Positions 39,986 to 50,108 are shown, counted from the stretch's first letter. The stretch is DNA of 64,000 nucleotides from Kineococcus aurantiacus (GCF_013409345.1 NZ_JACCBB010000001.1:3348001-3412000); one strand, 5' to 3'. The notes: generated by a model from the letters alone, not told the origin. Program-made: numbers and translations.

Positions 39986-40880
39986 TCTCCGGGAAAGCGC
40001 CCCCGCCACCTCCGCACGCACGTCCGTGAAACCTTCCACGGGCTCCCCGGCCGCCGCGGCCGGCCGGTCGGTGCTCAAGCACGCCGTGCTCATCGCGGTG
40101 AGCATCGTCATGGTCTACCCGCTGCTGTGGCTGCTGGTGTCCTCGTTCCGGCCCACCGAGGTCATCTTCCGCACCCCCGGGCTGTGGATCAACGACCTGG
40201 TGACGTCCAACTACACCGGCGGCTGGACGGCGCTGGCGCAGCCGTTCGGGCACTACATCGTCAACTCCGCGATCGTCGTCGTCGGCGCCGTGGCCGGCAA
40301 CCTGTTCGCCTGCTCCCTGGCGGCGTACGCCTTCGCGCGGTGCCGCTTCCGCGGCCGGAATCTGTGGTTCGCCGTCATGCTCATCACGGTGATGGTCCCC
40401 ATCCACGTCGTGCTGGTGCCGCAGTACATCCTGTTCAACAACCTCGGCTGGGTGAACACGTTCGTCCCGCTGATCCTGCCGAAGTTTCTGGCGACGGACT
40501 CGTTCTTCATCTTCCTCATGGTGCAGTTCATCCGCGGCATCCCGCGCGAGCTGGACGAGGCCGCGCGCATCGACGGCTGCGGGCACGGCCGCATCTTCCT
40601 GCGGGTGATGCTGCCGCTCATGGGCCCGGCCCTGGCCACCACGGCGATCTTCACGTTCATCTGGACCTGGTCGGACTTCTTCACCCCGCTGATCTACCTG
40701 ACCGACCCGAACTCCTACACGGTCCCCGTCGCGCTCAAGAGCTTCCTCGACGCGACCAGCGGCAGCAACTGGGGGGCGATGTTCGCGATGTCCATCGTCA
40801 CGCTCGTCCCCCTGTTCCTGGTCTTCCTCTTCGGTCAGCGCTTCCTCGTCAAGGGAATCGCCACGACCGGCGGCAAGTGA
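39978..40880 (+). CDS. Sugar ABC transporter permease (MalG type)
   Basis: 300 aa, six helices. Coupling motif ELDEAARIDGCGHGRIFLRV. Starts at ATG 39978, overlapping the first permease by 8 nt. Second half of the membrane channel. Confidence 0.93.
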   Translation: MTDLRESAPATSARTSVKPSTGSPAAAAGRSVLKHAVLIAVSIVMVYPLLWLLVSSFRPTEVIFRTPGLWINDLVTSNYTGGWTALAQPFGHYIVNSAIVVVGAVAGNLFACSLAAYAFARCRFRGRNLWFAVMLITVMVPIHVVLVPQYILFNNLGWVNTFVPLILPKFLATDSFFIFLMVQFIRGIPRELDEAARIDGCGHGRIFLRVMLPLMGPALATTAIFTFIWTWSDFFTPLIYLTDPNSYTVPVALKSFLDATSGSNWGAMFAMSIVTLVPLFLVFLFGQRFLVKGIATTGGK

Positions 40881-40930
40881 CCGCACCCCAGCCCACCCAC
40901 CGCGCACCCTCGACGAGAACGGCCTCTGAC

Positions 40931-42286
40931 ATGGACGCTGACACGACCACCGCGCACCTGCCCACCACCTCCACCCCCGCCCGCCGGGGCCCGTCCCGGC
41001 GGCAGGCCGTGGCGGCCCTGGCCGCGACCGGCGGCGTCGCCGCCCTCGCGGCCTGCGCCCCGGGCAGCTCCGGCGGCTCGTCGGCCTCCGGCGCCGGCGG
41101 CACCCTGCGGGTGTCCACCTGGGGGAACGACTCGCGCCTGAAGCTGACGCAGCAGGCGGCCGCCGAGTTCGAGAAGGCCAACCCCGGCATCAAGGTCACC
41201 GTCGAGAACTCCGAGTGGACCAACTACTGGGACAAGCTCGCGACCAGCACCGCGGCCAACGACTCGCCCGACGTCATCCAGATGGACGAGGCCTACATCG
41301 CCGCCTACGGCAGCCGCGGCGCCCTGCTCGACCTCGGCACGGTCTCCAGCCAGCTCGACCTGTCCGAGATGGACGCGAAGATGCTGGACACGGGCGAGGT
41401 GGACGGCACGCTCGTGGGGGCGCCCATCGGCGTCGGCAACTTCTCCGTCGGCGTCAACCCCGCGGTCCTGGAGCAGGCCGGCATCGCGATGCCCGACGAC
41501 ACGACGTGGACGTGGGAGGAGTTCGCCGACACCGCCGCCCAGGTCTCCGCCAAGCTCGGCGCCCAGGGCATCGTCGGCTTCGACGGCTTCGGGACGGGGA
41601 CCGCCGAGGTCGGGGCGTGGGTGCGCCAGTTCGAGCAGGAGATCTTCCCGAAGGACGGGCAGGACGCCGCCGACGAGGCCACGGTGACGAGCTACTTCGA
41701 GTACGCGAACCAGCTCATGACCTCCGGGGCGACGCCGCCGGCCTCGGTCCAGAGCGAGAACAGCACGGCCGCGCTGGACGCGTCGCTGTTCGCGACGAAC
41801 AAGGCGGCGTTCCACCTGCAGTTCCACACCCAGATCTCGGCCTTCGCCGCCGCCAGCGGCACCGAGCTGAAGCTGCTGCGGTTGCCGGCCCAGAAGTCCG
41901 GCGAGTCCCCGCGCATGGTGAACAAGGCCTCCATGTACTGGTCGATCTCGGCGCGCACGAAGCAGAGCGAGAACGCGGCGAAGTTCGTCGACTTCATGCT
42001 CACCGACCCGGCCGCCACCAAGATCCTCACCACCGAGCGCGGCATCCCCGCGATCCCGTCGGTGCAGGCGGACATCGAGCCGGTGCTGACGCCCCAGTCG
42101 AAGATCGCCCTCGCCTTCTCCCAGGCGATCGCCTCCGAGGTCGTCGACCCGCCCCAGGTGACGCCCGCCGGGGCCTCGGCCTGGAACACCGAGTTCACCA
42201 CGATCGGCACCGAGCAGCTGTTCGGGCGGACGAAGCCGGCCGACGCGGCGAAGAGCGCCCTGACCACCGCGCAGGGCATGGTCTGA
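40931..42286 (+). CDS. Sugar ABC transporter substrate-binding lipoprotein
   Basis: 451 aa. N-terminal twin-arginine-like stretch RRGPSRRQAVAALAATGGVA and lipobox LAAC, then a Gly/Ser linker and the cluster-B extracellular binding domain (LRVSTWGNDSRLKLTQQAA). Anchored to the outer face of the membrane after lipid attachment. Substrate not deducible; probably a sugar or polyol processed by the two upstream dehydrogenases. Confidence 0.93.
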   Translation: MDADTTTAHLPTTSTPARRGPSRRQAVAALAATGGVAALAACAPGSSGGSSASGAGGTLRVSTWGNDSRLKLTQQAAAEFEKANPGIKVTVENSEWTNYWDKLATSTAANDSPDVIQMDEAYIAAYGSRGALLDLGTVSSQLDLSEMDAKMLDTGEVDGTLVGAPIGVGNFSVGVNPAVLEQAGIAMPDDTTWTWEEFADTAAQVSAKLGAQGIVGFDGFGTGTAEVGAWVRQFEQEIFPKDGQDAADEATVTSYFEYANQLMTSGATPPASVQSENSTAALDASLFATNKAAFHLQFHTQISAFAAASGTELKLLRLPAQKSGESPRMVNKASMYWSISARTKQSENAAKFVDFMLTDPAATKILTTERGIPAIPSVQADIEPVLTPQSKIALAFSQAIASEVVDPPQVTPAGASAWNTEFTTIGTEQLFGRTKPADAAKSALTTAQGMV

Positions 42287-42302
42287 CGGTCCCCCCCACC
42301 GG

Positions 42303-42338
42303 CCGCCCCGCCGCACCCCCCGAGGTGCGGCGGGGCGG
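42303..42338 (+). terminator. Strong hairpin terminator of ABC operon
   Basis: Perfect 15-bp GC stem (CCGCCCCGCCGCACC and complement) with loop CCCCGA, 17 bp after the binding-protein stop. No T tract. Confidence 0.8.
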
Positions 42339-42468
42339 TCGGGCGCCACCCCCGCCCGCCAGCGGCCCCGGAGATCGGCAGATCTGCCACTACCGGCCCG
42401 CCCGGGACCCCGCTGCAATGAGCGGGAGCCCGCGGGACCGAGCGGGAGGCGACGGCAGGGGAGACGAC

Positions 42469-43617
42469 ATGAAGGCAGTGGTCTACGAGGGCCCGCGGCA
42501 GGTCAGCGTCAAGGACGTCCCGGACGCCCGCATCGAGCGACCCACCGACGTCGTGGTGCGGATCACCTCGACGAACATCTGCGGCTCGGACCTGCACATG
42601 TACGAGGGCCGCACCGACTTCGAGCCGGGTCGCTGGTTCGGTCACGAGAACATGGGCCAGGTCGTCGAGGTCGGCGACGGCGTGGACAAGGTGCGCGTCG
42701 GCGACTGGGTCGTCCTGCCGTTCAACATCGCCTGCGGGCACTGCAAGAACTGCGAGCGCCAGCTCACCAACTACTGCCTGACCGCGCAGCCGGAACCGAG
42801 CATGGCCGGCGCCGCGTACGGCTTCGCCGACATGGGCCCCTACGCCGGCGGGCAGGCCGAGTTCCTGCGCGTGCCCTGGGGGGACTTCAACTGCCTGCGG
42901 CTGGGCGAGGACGCCGAGCAGCGCCAGACCGACTACGTGATGCTCGCCGACATCTTCCCGACCGGCTACCACGCCACCGAGCTCGCCGGGGTGGAGCCCG
43001 GGGACCAGACCGTCATCTACGGCGCCGGCCCGGTCGGGCTCATGGCCGCCCTGTCGGCGACCATCCGCGGGGCCGGGAAGGTGATGATCGTCGACCGGCA
43101 GCCGGACCGGCTGCGGCTGGCCGAGTCGATCGGCGCCATCGCCATCGACGACTCGAAGGTCGACCCGGTGCAGGCCGTCCTGGAGGAGACCCTGGGGCTG
43201 GGCGCGGACAACGGCTGCGAGTGCGTCGGCTACCAGGCCCACGAGCCCGACGGGCAGGAGCGGGCCAACCTGACGATGAACCGGCTGGTCGCCTCGGTGC
43301 GCTTCACGGGGGCGATCGGCACCGTCGGCGTCTTCGTGCCCCAGGACCCCGGTGCGGCCGACGAGCTGGCCAAGCAGGGCAAGCTCGCCTTCGACTACGG
43401 GATGTCCTGGTTCAAGGGCCAGCACCTCGGCACCGGCCAGGCGCCGGTGAAGAAGTACAACCGGCAGCTGCGCGACCTCATCGCGGGGGGCAAGGCCGAA
43501 CCGTCGTTCATCGTGAGCCACGAGCTGCCCCTCGACCAGGCGCCGGAGGCCTACGAGAAGTTCGACGCCCGCGAGGACGGCTGGACGAAGGTCGTCCTGC
43601 ACCCGGCGGGGGCCTGA
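42469..43617 (+). CDS. Zinc-dependent alcohol dehydrogenase (formaldehyde dehydrogenase-like)
   Basis: 382 aa. Catalytic zinc site NICGSDLH and GHEN, structural zinc cysteines CGHCKNC...C, NAD-binding GAGPVGLMAA. The length and the insert after the zinc loop resemble glutathione-independent formaldehyde dehydrogenase. First gene of a four-gene operon; 1 nt to the next gene. ATG 42469. Confidence 0.88.
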   Translation: MKAVVYEGPRQVSVKDVPDARIERPTDVVVRITSTNICGSDLHMYEGRTDFEPGRWFGHENMGQVVEVGDGVDKVRVGDWVVLPFNIACGHCKNCERQLTNYCLTAQPEPSMAGAAYGFADMGPYAGGQAEFLRVPWGDFNCLRLGEDAEQRQTDYVMLADIFPTGYHATELAGVEPGDQTVIYGAGPVGLMAALSATIRGAGKVMIVDRQPDRLRLAESIGAIAIDDSKVDPVQAVLEETLGLGADNGCECVGYQAHEPDGQERANLTMNRLVASVRFTGAIGTVGVFVPQDPGAADELAKQGKLAFDYGMSWFKGQHLGTGQAPVKKYNRQLRDLIAGGKAEPSFIVSHELPLDQAPEAYEKFDAREDGWTKVVLHPAGA

Positions 43618-43618
43618 C

Positions 43619-44182
43619 GTGGCCGGCGCGCTGGACGGGCGCCGGGTCGCGATCCTCGCGGCGGACGGCGTGGAGCGGGTCGAGCTGGAGCAGCCGCGGC
43701 AGGCGCTGGACGACGCCGGTGCGCGCACCGTCGTCGTCTCGATCAGCAGCGGCGAGATCCAGGCGCGCGACCACGACCTGGAGGCGGCGGGCACCTTCGC
43801 GGTCGACGAGACGGTCGATCGGGTGTCGGTGGACGACTTCGAGGCGCTGCTCCTGCCGGGCGGGACGGTGAACCCGGACAAGCTGCGGATGGAGCCCACC
43901 GCGGTGCGGTTCGTCCGGGACTTCGTGCAGTCGGGCAAGCCGGTCGCCTCGATCTGCCACGGCCCGTGGAACTTCGTCGAGGCCGACGTCGCTCGCGGCC
44001 GCCGGCTGACCTCGTGGCCCAGCGTGCGCACCGACCTGCGCAACGCCGGCGCGGAGGTGGTCGACGAGGAGGTCGTGACCGACGGCAACATCACCACGAG
44101 CCGGTCACCGGACGACCTGCCCGCGTTCTGCGCGCGCATCGTGCGGGAGTTCGCCGGGACCGGGACGGGAGCGGGCTCGTGA
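43619..44182 (+). CDS. DJ-1/PfpI-family protein
   Basis: 187 aa. The nucleophile elbow is ICHGPW (Cys then His) and an early Glu sits in GVERVELEQP, as in PfpI/YhbO-type stress proteins and deglycases. GTG 43619. Likely protects against reactive carbonyls, which fits its place between two alcohol/aldehyde dehydrogenases. Confidence 0.9.
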   Translation: MAGALDGRRVAILAADGVERVELEQPRQALDDAGARTVVVSISSGEIQARDHDLEAAGTFAVDETVDRVSVDDFEALLLPGGTVNPDKLRMEPTAVRFVRDFVQSGKPVASICHGPWNFVEADVARGRRLTSWPSVRTDLRNAGAEVVDEEVVTDGNITTSRSPDDLPAFCARIVREFAGTGTGAGS

Positions 44183-44670
44183 CCTCGAACCAGCACGGCA
44201 CGGCGTCCCTGGCCGCCCGCGCGGGCGGCGCGGTCGTCCACGGGATCCGCTCGGTGCTCGACCACGCCGGGTCCGGTCCCGGGTCGGGCGCCCCGGCGTC
44301 CGGGTGGCTCGCCGTCACCGTCCTGGGGGAACCCTCGGACGTGGACGCCGCGCCGCTGCCCGCGCCGCTGGCCGAGTACGGCGACCGCATCGAGGTCCGC
44401 ACCCGGCAGGCCCCGGGCGGCAAGGGGACCGAACTGGCCGCCCGGCTCCGCGACCGGTCCTCCGGGGGTTCCGGGAGCACCGCGCGCCACCTGAGCGGCA
44501 GCGACCCGCAGGCCGACCTGCGGTCCGCGCTGCGCCGGGCCAAGCAGCTCCTGGAGGTCGGTGAGGTGCTGGCGGTGGACCCCGCGCCGCACGGTGAGCG
44601 GACGGCGACCCCGGGAGGCCTCCTCCTGGAGGCCTGGACCCGCGTGGCCCCGAAGGGAGGTGTGCGGTGA
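44179..44670 (+). CDS. Hypothetical protein with SRPBCC-tail-like C-terminus
   Basis: 163 aa. The C-terminal half (SDPQADLRSALRRAKQLLEV, GEVLAVD) resembles the tail found after SRPBCC cyclase domains, but the cyclase core itself is not recognisable. GTG 44179 overlaps DJ-1 by 4 nt, and its own stop overlaps the next gene by 4 nt. Function unknown. Confidence 0.7.
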   Translation: MTSNQHGTASLAARAGGAVVHGIRSVLDHAGSGPGSGAPASGWLAVTVLGEPSDVDAAPLPAPLAEYGDRIEVRTRQAPGGKGTELAARLRDRSSGGSGSTARHLSGSDPQADLRSALRRAKQLLEVGEVLAVDPAPHGERTATPGGLLLEAWTRVAPKGGVR

Positions 44671-45842
44671 AGGCGGTGACCTGGCGGGGGATCAACGAGA
44701 TCGGCGTGGAGGACGTCCCCGAACCCCGGATCCTCAACGGCGGCGACATCGTCCTGGAGGTGGGGCTGAGCGCCACCTGCGGTTCGGACCTGCACCTCGT
44801 GGGCGGTTACGTCCCCGCCATGCGGGCCGGTGACGTGCTCGGGCACGAGTTCATGGGCACGGTCGCCGAGGTCGGCCCGGACGTGACCAAGCACCGCGTC
44901 GGCGACCGCGTGGTGGTCGTCTCCTTCATCAGCTGCGGGAAGTGCTGGTACTGCCTGCAGGGGCTGTACTCCCTGTGCGACAACGGCAACCCCAACCCCG
45001 GGATCACCGAGGCGCTGTGGGGTCAGGCCATCGGCGGCTGCTTCGGGTACTCCCACGCCCTCGGCGGCTGGGCCGGCAGCCACGCGCGCTACGTCCGCGT
45101 CCCGTACGCCGACCAGGGGGCCTTCACCGTCCCCGACGACGTCTCCGACGAGCGGGCCCTGTTCGCCTCCGACGCAGCCCCCACCGGCTGGACGGGAGCG
45201 CACCAGGCCGGGGTGCGGCCGGGGGACGTGGTCGCGGTGTGGGGCGCCGGCGGGGTGGGCCAGATGGCCGCCCGCGCGGCGATGCTCATGGGTGCCGAGC
45301 GGGTCGTCGTCGTCGACCGGTACGCCAACCGGCTCGAGCAGGTCCGCACGCACGTCGGGGCCGAGACCCTCGACTACGAGCAGGTCGACGTCGCGGCGGA
45401 ACTGCGCGAGGCGACCGGCGGCCGCGGACCGGACGTCTGCATCGAGGCCGTCGGCATGGAGGCGCACACCCCCGGCGCCCAGCACGTCTACGACCAGGTC
45501 AAGCAGCAGCTGCGGTTGCAGACCGACCGGCTCGCCGCGGTGCGGGACGCCGTCCACGCCTGCCGCAAGGGCGGCACCGTGTTCACCCTCGGCGTCTTCG
45601 GCGGGCTCGTGGACAAGTTCCCCCTGGGGGCGGTGATGAACAAGGGGCTGACCCTGCGCGGCGCCCAGCAGCACGGGCACCGCTACGTCCCGGAGATCCT
45701 CGAGCGCATGAGCCGCGGGGAGGTGCGCACCGAGCACCTCGCCACCCACGTCATGTCCCTGGACGACGGGCCGGAGGGCTACCGGATGTTCAAGGAGAAG
45801 GAGGACGGGTGCGTGCGAGCCGTGTTCCGACCGGGCGCCTGA
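44667..45842 (+). CDS. Zinc-dependent alcohol dehydrogenase
   Basis: 391 aa. TCGSDLH and GHEFMG give the catalytic zinc ligands, CGKCWYC...C the structural zinc site, WGAGGVGQMAA the cofactor site. Distinct subfamily from the dehydrogenase at 42469. GTG 44667. Fourth gene of the carbonyl-stress-like operon. Confidence 0.9.
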   Translation: MKAVTWRGINEIGVEDVPEPRILNGGDIVLEVGLSATCGSDLHLVGGYVPAMRAGDVLGHEFMGTVAEVGPDVTKHRVGDRVVVVSFISCGKCWYCLQGLYSLCDNGNPNPGITEALWGQAIGGCFGYSHALGGWAGSHARYVRVPYADQGAFTVPDDVSDERALFASDAAPTGWTGAHQAGVRPGDVVAVWGAGGVGQMAARAAMLMGAERVVVVDRYANRLEQVRTHVGAETLDYEQVDVAAELREATGGRGPDVCIEAVGMEAHTPGAQHVYDQVKQQLRLQTDRLAAVRDAVHACRKGGTVFTLGVFGGLVDKFPLGAVMNKGLTLRGAQQHGHRYVPEILERMSRGEVRTEHLATHVMSLDDGPEGYRMFKEKEDGCVRAVFRPGA

Positions 45843-45882
45843 GGCCCGCGCCGGGACCCGCGGCAGCGGGGGAGGAGGGGCC

Positions 45883-46560
45883 GTGACGGGCCCGGGGCGG
45901 GCGACCGGGGGGCGCGGCCGGTTGCTGTCGGCGCGCCGGGCGCTCACCAGCCTGGCCGTCGGCGTGGTCGCGGGGGTGGTGGTCGGCCTCCTGGTCACCC
46001 CGCGGCTGCTGCCGCTGGTCGGCTGGACCGTCACCGTCGCCGTCCTGCTCACCTGGGTCTGGCGCAGGAGCTGGCCGCAGGACGCCGAGGGGACCGACCG
46101 GCTGGCGGACGAGGAGAGGTCGACCCGGTCGACGGACGTGTGGCGGATCTCGGCGGCCGTCGCGAGCCTGGCCGTGGTGGTGGTGGCGCTGGTGCAGTCG
46201 AGCGGCGGGCAGGACCCCGTCGCCGTCGCCTCCGTCCTGCTGAGCGTGGTCAGCGTCGCGCTGTCGTGGGCGCTGGTGAACACCGTCTACGCCTTCAAGT
46301 ACGCACGCCTGTACTACCTCGACGAGCCCGGCACGGGAGGTCCGGCGAAGGGTTTCGACTTCAAGCAGGACGACGAGCCGAGGTACAGCGACTTCGCGTA
46401 CCTGGCCTTCACCATCGGGATGTCCTACTCCGTCTCCGAGACCGAACCCACGGCCACCCGGACCCGCAGGGTCGCCCTGGGCCACGCCCTGCTGTCGTAC
46501 GCCTTCGGCACGGGGGTCCTCGCGGTGGCGATCAACCTGGTGACGAACCTCGGGCAGTGA
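45883..46560 (+). CDS. DUF1345 membrane protein
   Basis: 225 aa, five hydrophobic segments. The block VNTVYAFKYARLYYLD followed by YSDFAYLAFTIGMSYSVSET is characteristic of DUF1345. GTG 45883 after GGAGGAGGGG. May be cotranscribed with the preceding operon (40-bp gap). Function unknown. Confidence 0.88.
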   Translation: MTGPGRATGGRGRLLSARRALTSLAVGVVAGVVVGLLVTPRLLPLVGWTVTVAVLLTWVWRRSWPQDAEGTDRLADEERSTRSTDVWRISAAVASLAVVVVALVQSSGGQDPVAVASVLLSVVSVALSWALVNTVYAFKYARLYYLDEPGTGGPAKGFDFKQDDEPRYSDFAYLAFTIGMSYSVSETEPTATRTRRVALGHALLSYAFGTGVLAVAINLVTNLGQ

Positions 46561-46835
46561 CCGGTCGGCGCGGCGGGAGGGTCTCGACGCGCGGGCCCGC
46601 CCGCGCAGGCGCACACTGTGGCCTGCGCCGGGTCGTGGCGGCCCCCTCGGGCTCGCCGGCCGAGCGGCGCGCCTCCAACCACGGGGCGGACACCAGCAGC
46701 GTCCCCCGCGCCGTGCCGCGGTCCCCGTCCGACGCCCGCCGTGCCCCGGCGGTCGCCACCGGGACCGCGGCGGCACCAGGGGACGTGCTGCCCGTCGGTC
46801 GCCCGACGACCGGCGCGCCCCGAACCGGAGGTCCA

Positions 46836-47872
46836 GTGACCGGGAACCCCACGGCGGCTCTGGCGGTGCTGGCCGAGTCGTCCGGACCGCCGTCCGAGCG
46901 GGCGGGCGCGATGCTCGCCCACCTGCGGCGCGCGGTGCCCTTCGACGCCGCGTGGCTCGCGCTCACCGACCCGCTCGACGGCACCTACACCTCCTTGACC
47001 AGCGTCGACCTGGACGACCGGGTCGTCGGCTACCTCGAGGGACCGGCGATGGCGCGCGACATCGAGGCCACCGGGACCGACCGCGCCCGCCCGCCGCTGA
47101 GCCCCTCCGAGCTGCCGTACCCCGCCGAGGACCTGTCGACCTGGGGGGAGTGCCTCCTCCCGGCCGGCATCCACGAGGCCCTCGCCGTCGCCCTCTTCGG
47201 CCCCGGTGCCCGCCACGTCGGCTTCCTGTGCCTGCTGTCGGGCGACAGGACACCCCCGGCGCGGCGGCCCGCGAGCACCTGGCGGCAGCCGCCCCCGTCC
47301 TGGCCCACGGCGTGGACCCGGTGCGCTCCCTCCTCACCGTCGCCCGCCTGGTCCGGGGCGCCAGCGCCGGGGCGGTCCTGCGCGAGGACGGGCGGACCGA
47401 ACCGGTGCTCGGCCTGGGCGAGGACCGGCTGCTCGCGCCCGGTTCCCCGGTCCTGGTCGCGGCGCGCTCGCGCCTGGGCGCGGGGCAGGTGTGCTCGTCC
47501 TTCCTGTGGCCCGCGGGAGGGCGGCGCACCCCCGGCGGCCACGTGCGCGTCACGGTCCTCACCGCCCCCGACGAGGCGCCGACGGCGCGCGCGGTGGTGC
47601 TGCTGTCCCCGCCGCCCGAGCTGCACGGGCTGACGCCCCGGGAGCTGGAGGTGCTCGGGCTCGTGGTGGACGGCTGCTCGAACCCCGAGATCGCCCGCAC
47701 GCTGACCGTGACGCCCCGGACGGTCGCCGCGCACGTCGAGCACGTGCTCGTGAAGCTCGGCGCCCCGACCCGGACGCTCGCCGCGGTGCGCGCCGAGCGG
47801 GAGGGGCTGTACGTCCCCCCGCTGGCCCTCACCCCGACCGGTCCGCGGGCCGGGTCCGCGGCGCCCGCGTAG
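46836..47872 (+). pseudogene. LuxR-family regulator interrupted by a frameshift
   Basis: From GTG 46836 a GAF-like sensor half reads to about 47250 (FDAAWLALTDPLDGTYTSL, HVGFLCLLSGDR). The rest, with the LuxR helix-turn-helix LTPRELEVLGLVVDG and NPEIARTLTVTPRTVAAHVE, continues in another frame to a TAG at 47870. Adding one C to the C5 run at 47253-47257 restores one frame of about 345 codons (PPGAAAREHLAA across the join). This may be a true mutation, phase variation or a sequencing error. Confidence 0.85.
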
Positions 47873-47966
47873 GCCGGCCGGGCAGGACATAGGCTGGCGG
47901 CGGTGTCGAGTCCAGGCCCCCCGCGCGCCGCCCTGCCCGCGGGGACCCCGGCTCCCGGAGGCGGAC

Positions 47967-50108
47967 GTGACGGAACACGCGGCGGCCACGGACGTGGCCG
48001 CCATCACGGGCGACGCCCCCGCCGCGGTCCTGCTCGTCCACCTGCCCTCGCGCGCCGTGGTGCACGTCAACCCCGTCGCCCGCCAGCTCGCCCCGGACGC
48101 GGTGCTGCCCATGACCGTCGACGCCTGGTCGGACGCGGCGCAGCTGCGCGACCTCGACGGTGCGGAGCTGTCCGAGACCGAGCACCCCCTCTCGAAGGTC
48201 GCCCGCTCCGAACCCGTCGTGGGGCAGGCCGTCTCGGCCGCCGCCGGCAGCGACCTCGGCGGCCAGCGCGAACCCCTGTGGGTCGTCGCCCTGCCCATGG
48301 CCGGCGCACCCCTGCTCGACGACCACGCCCTCGTCGTGTTCCTGCCCCTGCGCGACACCCGCGCCGCGCGGGCCGCCATGGACGCCGCCACCGAGCAGGC
48401 CGCCCTGCGCGACCGCGCCGTCCTGGCCACCGGCCTGTCCTTCACCGTCGCCGACGCCCGCACCGACGACTTCCCCCTCGTGTGGGTGAACCCCGCCTTC
48501 ACCGCCACCACCGGCTACGCGTTCGAGGAGGCCGTCGGCCGCAACTGCCGCTTCCTGCAGGGACCCGGCACCGACCCCGCGGCCCCCGAGCGGATGCGCG
48601 CGGCCCTGGAGTCCGGGCAGGGCACCACGGTGACGGTGCTGAACTACCGCAAGGACGGCCTGGCCTTCTGGAACCAGGTCGCCCTCAGCCCGATCTTCGG
48701 CCCCGACGGCGAGCTGACCCACTTCGTCGCCATCCAGACCGACGTCAGCGGCCGGGTCGCGGCCGACCGGGCCCGCGACGACGCCCTCGCCGCCGAGCGC
48801 GCCGCCCGCCGCGACGCCGAGGAGGCCCACCGGCAGGCCGAGGAGCACCGCGCGCGCCTGGACCTGCTGGCCGAGGCGACGCACCGGCTCTCGGGGACCC
48901 TCGACAGCGCCGAGTGCCGCCGCCGGCTGCTGGAGCTCGTCGTCCCCGGCCTGGCCGACTGGGCCGTGGTCCTCAGCCCCGACGGCCAGGGGCAGATCGC
49001 CGACGCCGCCGCCGTCCACCGCGACCCCGCCCTCGCGCCGCGCGTCGCGGAGTACGTCGCGGCCGTGCGGCGCACCGCGCTGCGCGGGCCGCTGCACGAG
49101 CTGCTGCTGGGCGACCGCCCCGCGCGGCGCATCACCGGCTACGGGAGCCGGGCCGTGCAGGCCGAACGGCGGCGCTGGACCGGCGACGAGGGGGTCCTCG
49201 CGCTGTCCGACGCCCTGGGCGTCGACTCGCTGCTCGTCGTGCCGCTGCCCGGCCGCCGCCGCCAGGGCGACGACGTCATGGTGCTCGTGCGCGCGCCCGG
49301 GTCCCTCGAGCACACCGACGACGACCTGCGCATCGCCGTCGACCTCGGCCGCCGCGCCGGCCTGCTCCTGGACAACGCCCGGCTGTACGAGCAGCAGCAC
49401 CTCATCGCCACGGCGCTGCAGCGCAGCCTGCTGCCGGACCTGCCCGAGGTGCCCGGCCTGACCGTGGCCGCCCGCTACCACGCCGGCCAGGCCGGCAGCG
49501 ACGTCGGCGGCGACTTCTACGAGCTCATCGACGTCCCCGGCGACGGCACCGCCCTGGCCATCGGCGACGTCGCCGGCCACGACGTGTACGCCGCCGCCGC
49601 GATGGGCCACCTCAAGGGGCTGCTGCGGGCCTGCGCGTGGGACCGGACGCTCGACACCCCCGCCGCGGTGCTGCACCGCGTCGACGAGCTCACCGCCGCC
49701 CTCGGCATGACCACCATGGCGACCGTCACGTACGCCCAGCTGACCCGCGACGGGTCCGGCACGTGGTCCCTGGAGCACTCCACGGCCGGGCACCCGCCGC
49801 TGCTGGTCCGCCACCCCGACGGGGCCGTGGAGTTCCTGCCCGGCACGGGCGGCATCCCCCTGGGGGTGGACCCCGTGCTGCCCCGGGAGTCCCTCACGCA
49901 CCGGCTGCCCGCCGGGTCCATCGTCCTGGGCTACACCGACGGCCTCGTCGAACGCCGCGGCGAGGTGCTCTCCGAGGGCCTGGACCGGCTCGCGCGCACC
50001 GCCGCTGCCGCCCCGCACGACGTGCACGCCCTGTGCGACGCGCTGCTGGCCGAGCTGGGCGACAGCCACGACGACATCGCGCTGCTGGCCGTCCAGCTCG
50101 GCGCGTGA
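47967..50108 (+). CDS. LOV-GAF-PP2C (SpoIIE) phosphatase, blue-light regulated
   Basis: 713 aa. Residues 10-130 are PAS-like; 150-265 a LOV domain with the photoactive motif GRNCRFLQGP (Cys194); about 265-300 a coiled coil; 300-465 GAF-like; 475-710 a PP2C phosphatase with GSDVGGDFYE and AIGDVAGHD metal sites. Light would form a flavin-Cys194 adduct and change phosphatase activity towards a STAS anti-anti-sigma factor. GTG 47967 after GGAGG. Followed by an RsbW-like kinase gene. Confidence 0.93.
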   Translation: MTEHAAATDVAAITGDAPAAVLLVHLPSRAVVHVNPVARQLAPDAVLPMTVDAWSDAAQLRDLDGAELSETEHPLSKVARSEPVVGQAVSAAAGSDLGGQREPLWVVALPMAGAPLLDDHALVVFLPLRDTRAARAAMDAATEQAALRDRAVLATGLSFTVADARTDDFPLVWVNPAFTATTGYAFEEAVGRNCRFLQGPGTDPAAPERMRAALESGQGTTVTVLNYRKDGLAFWNQVALSPIFGPDGELTHFVAIQTDVSGRVAADRARDDALAAERAARRDAEEAHRQAEEHRARLDLLAEATHRLSGTLDSAECRRRLLELVVPGLADWAVVLSPDGQGQIADAAAVHRDPALAPRVAEYVAAVRRTALRGPLHELLLGDRPARRITGYGSRAVQAERRRWTGDEGVLALSDALGVDSLLVVPLPGRRRQGDDVMVLVRAPGSLEHTDDDLRIAVDLGRRAGLLLDNARLYEQQHLIATALQRSLLPDLPEVPGLTVAARYHAGQAGSDVGGDFYELIDVPGDGTALAIGDVAGHDVYAAAAMGHLKGLLRACAWDRTLDTPAAVLHRVDELTAALGMTTMATVTYAQLTRDGSGTWSLEHSTAGHPPLLVRHPDGAVEFLPGTGGIPLGVDPVLPRESLTHRLPAGSIVLGYTDGLVERRGEVLSEGLDRLARTAAAAPHDVHALCDALLAELGDSHDDIALLAVQLGA

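Noticed and set aside
39020-42286. Missing ABC ATPase as a sign of a broken transporter
   Set aside because: Carbohydrate ABC operons in actinobacteria commonly lack their own ATPase and share one encoded elsewhere; both ABC operons here are otherwise intact.
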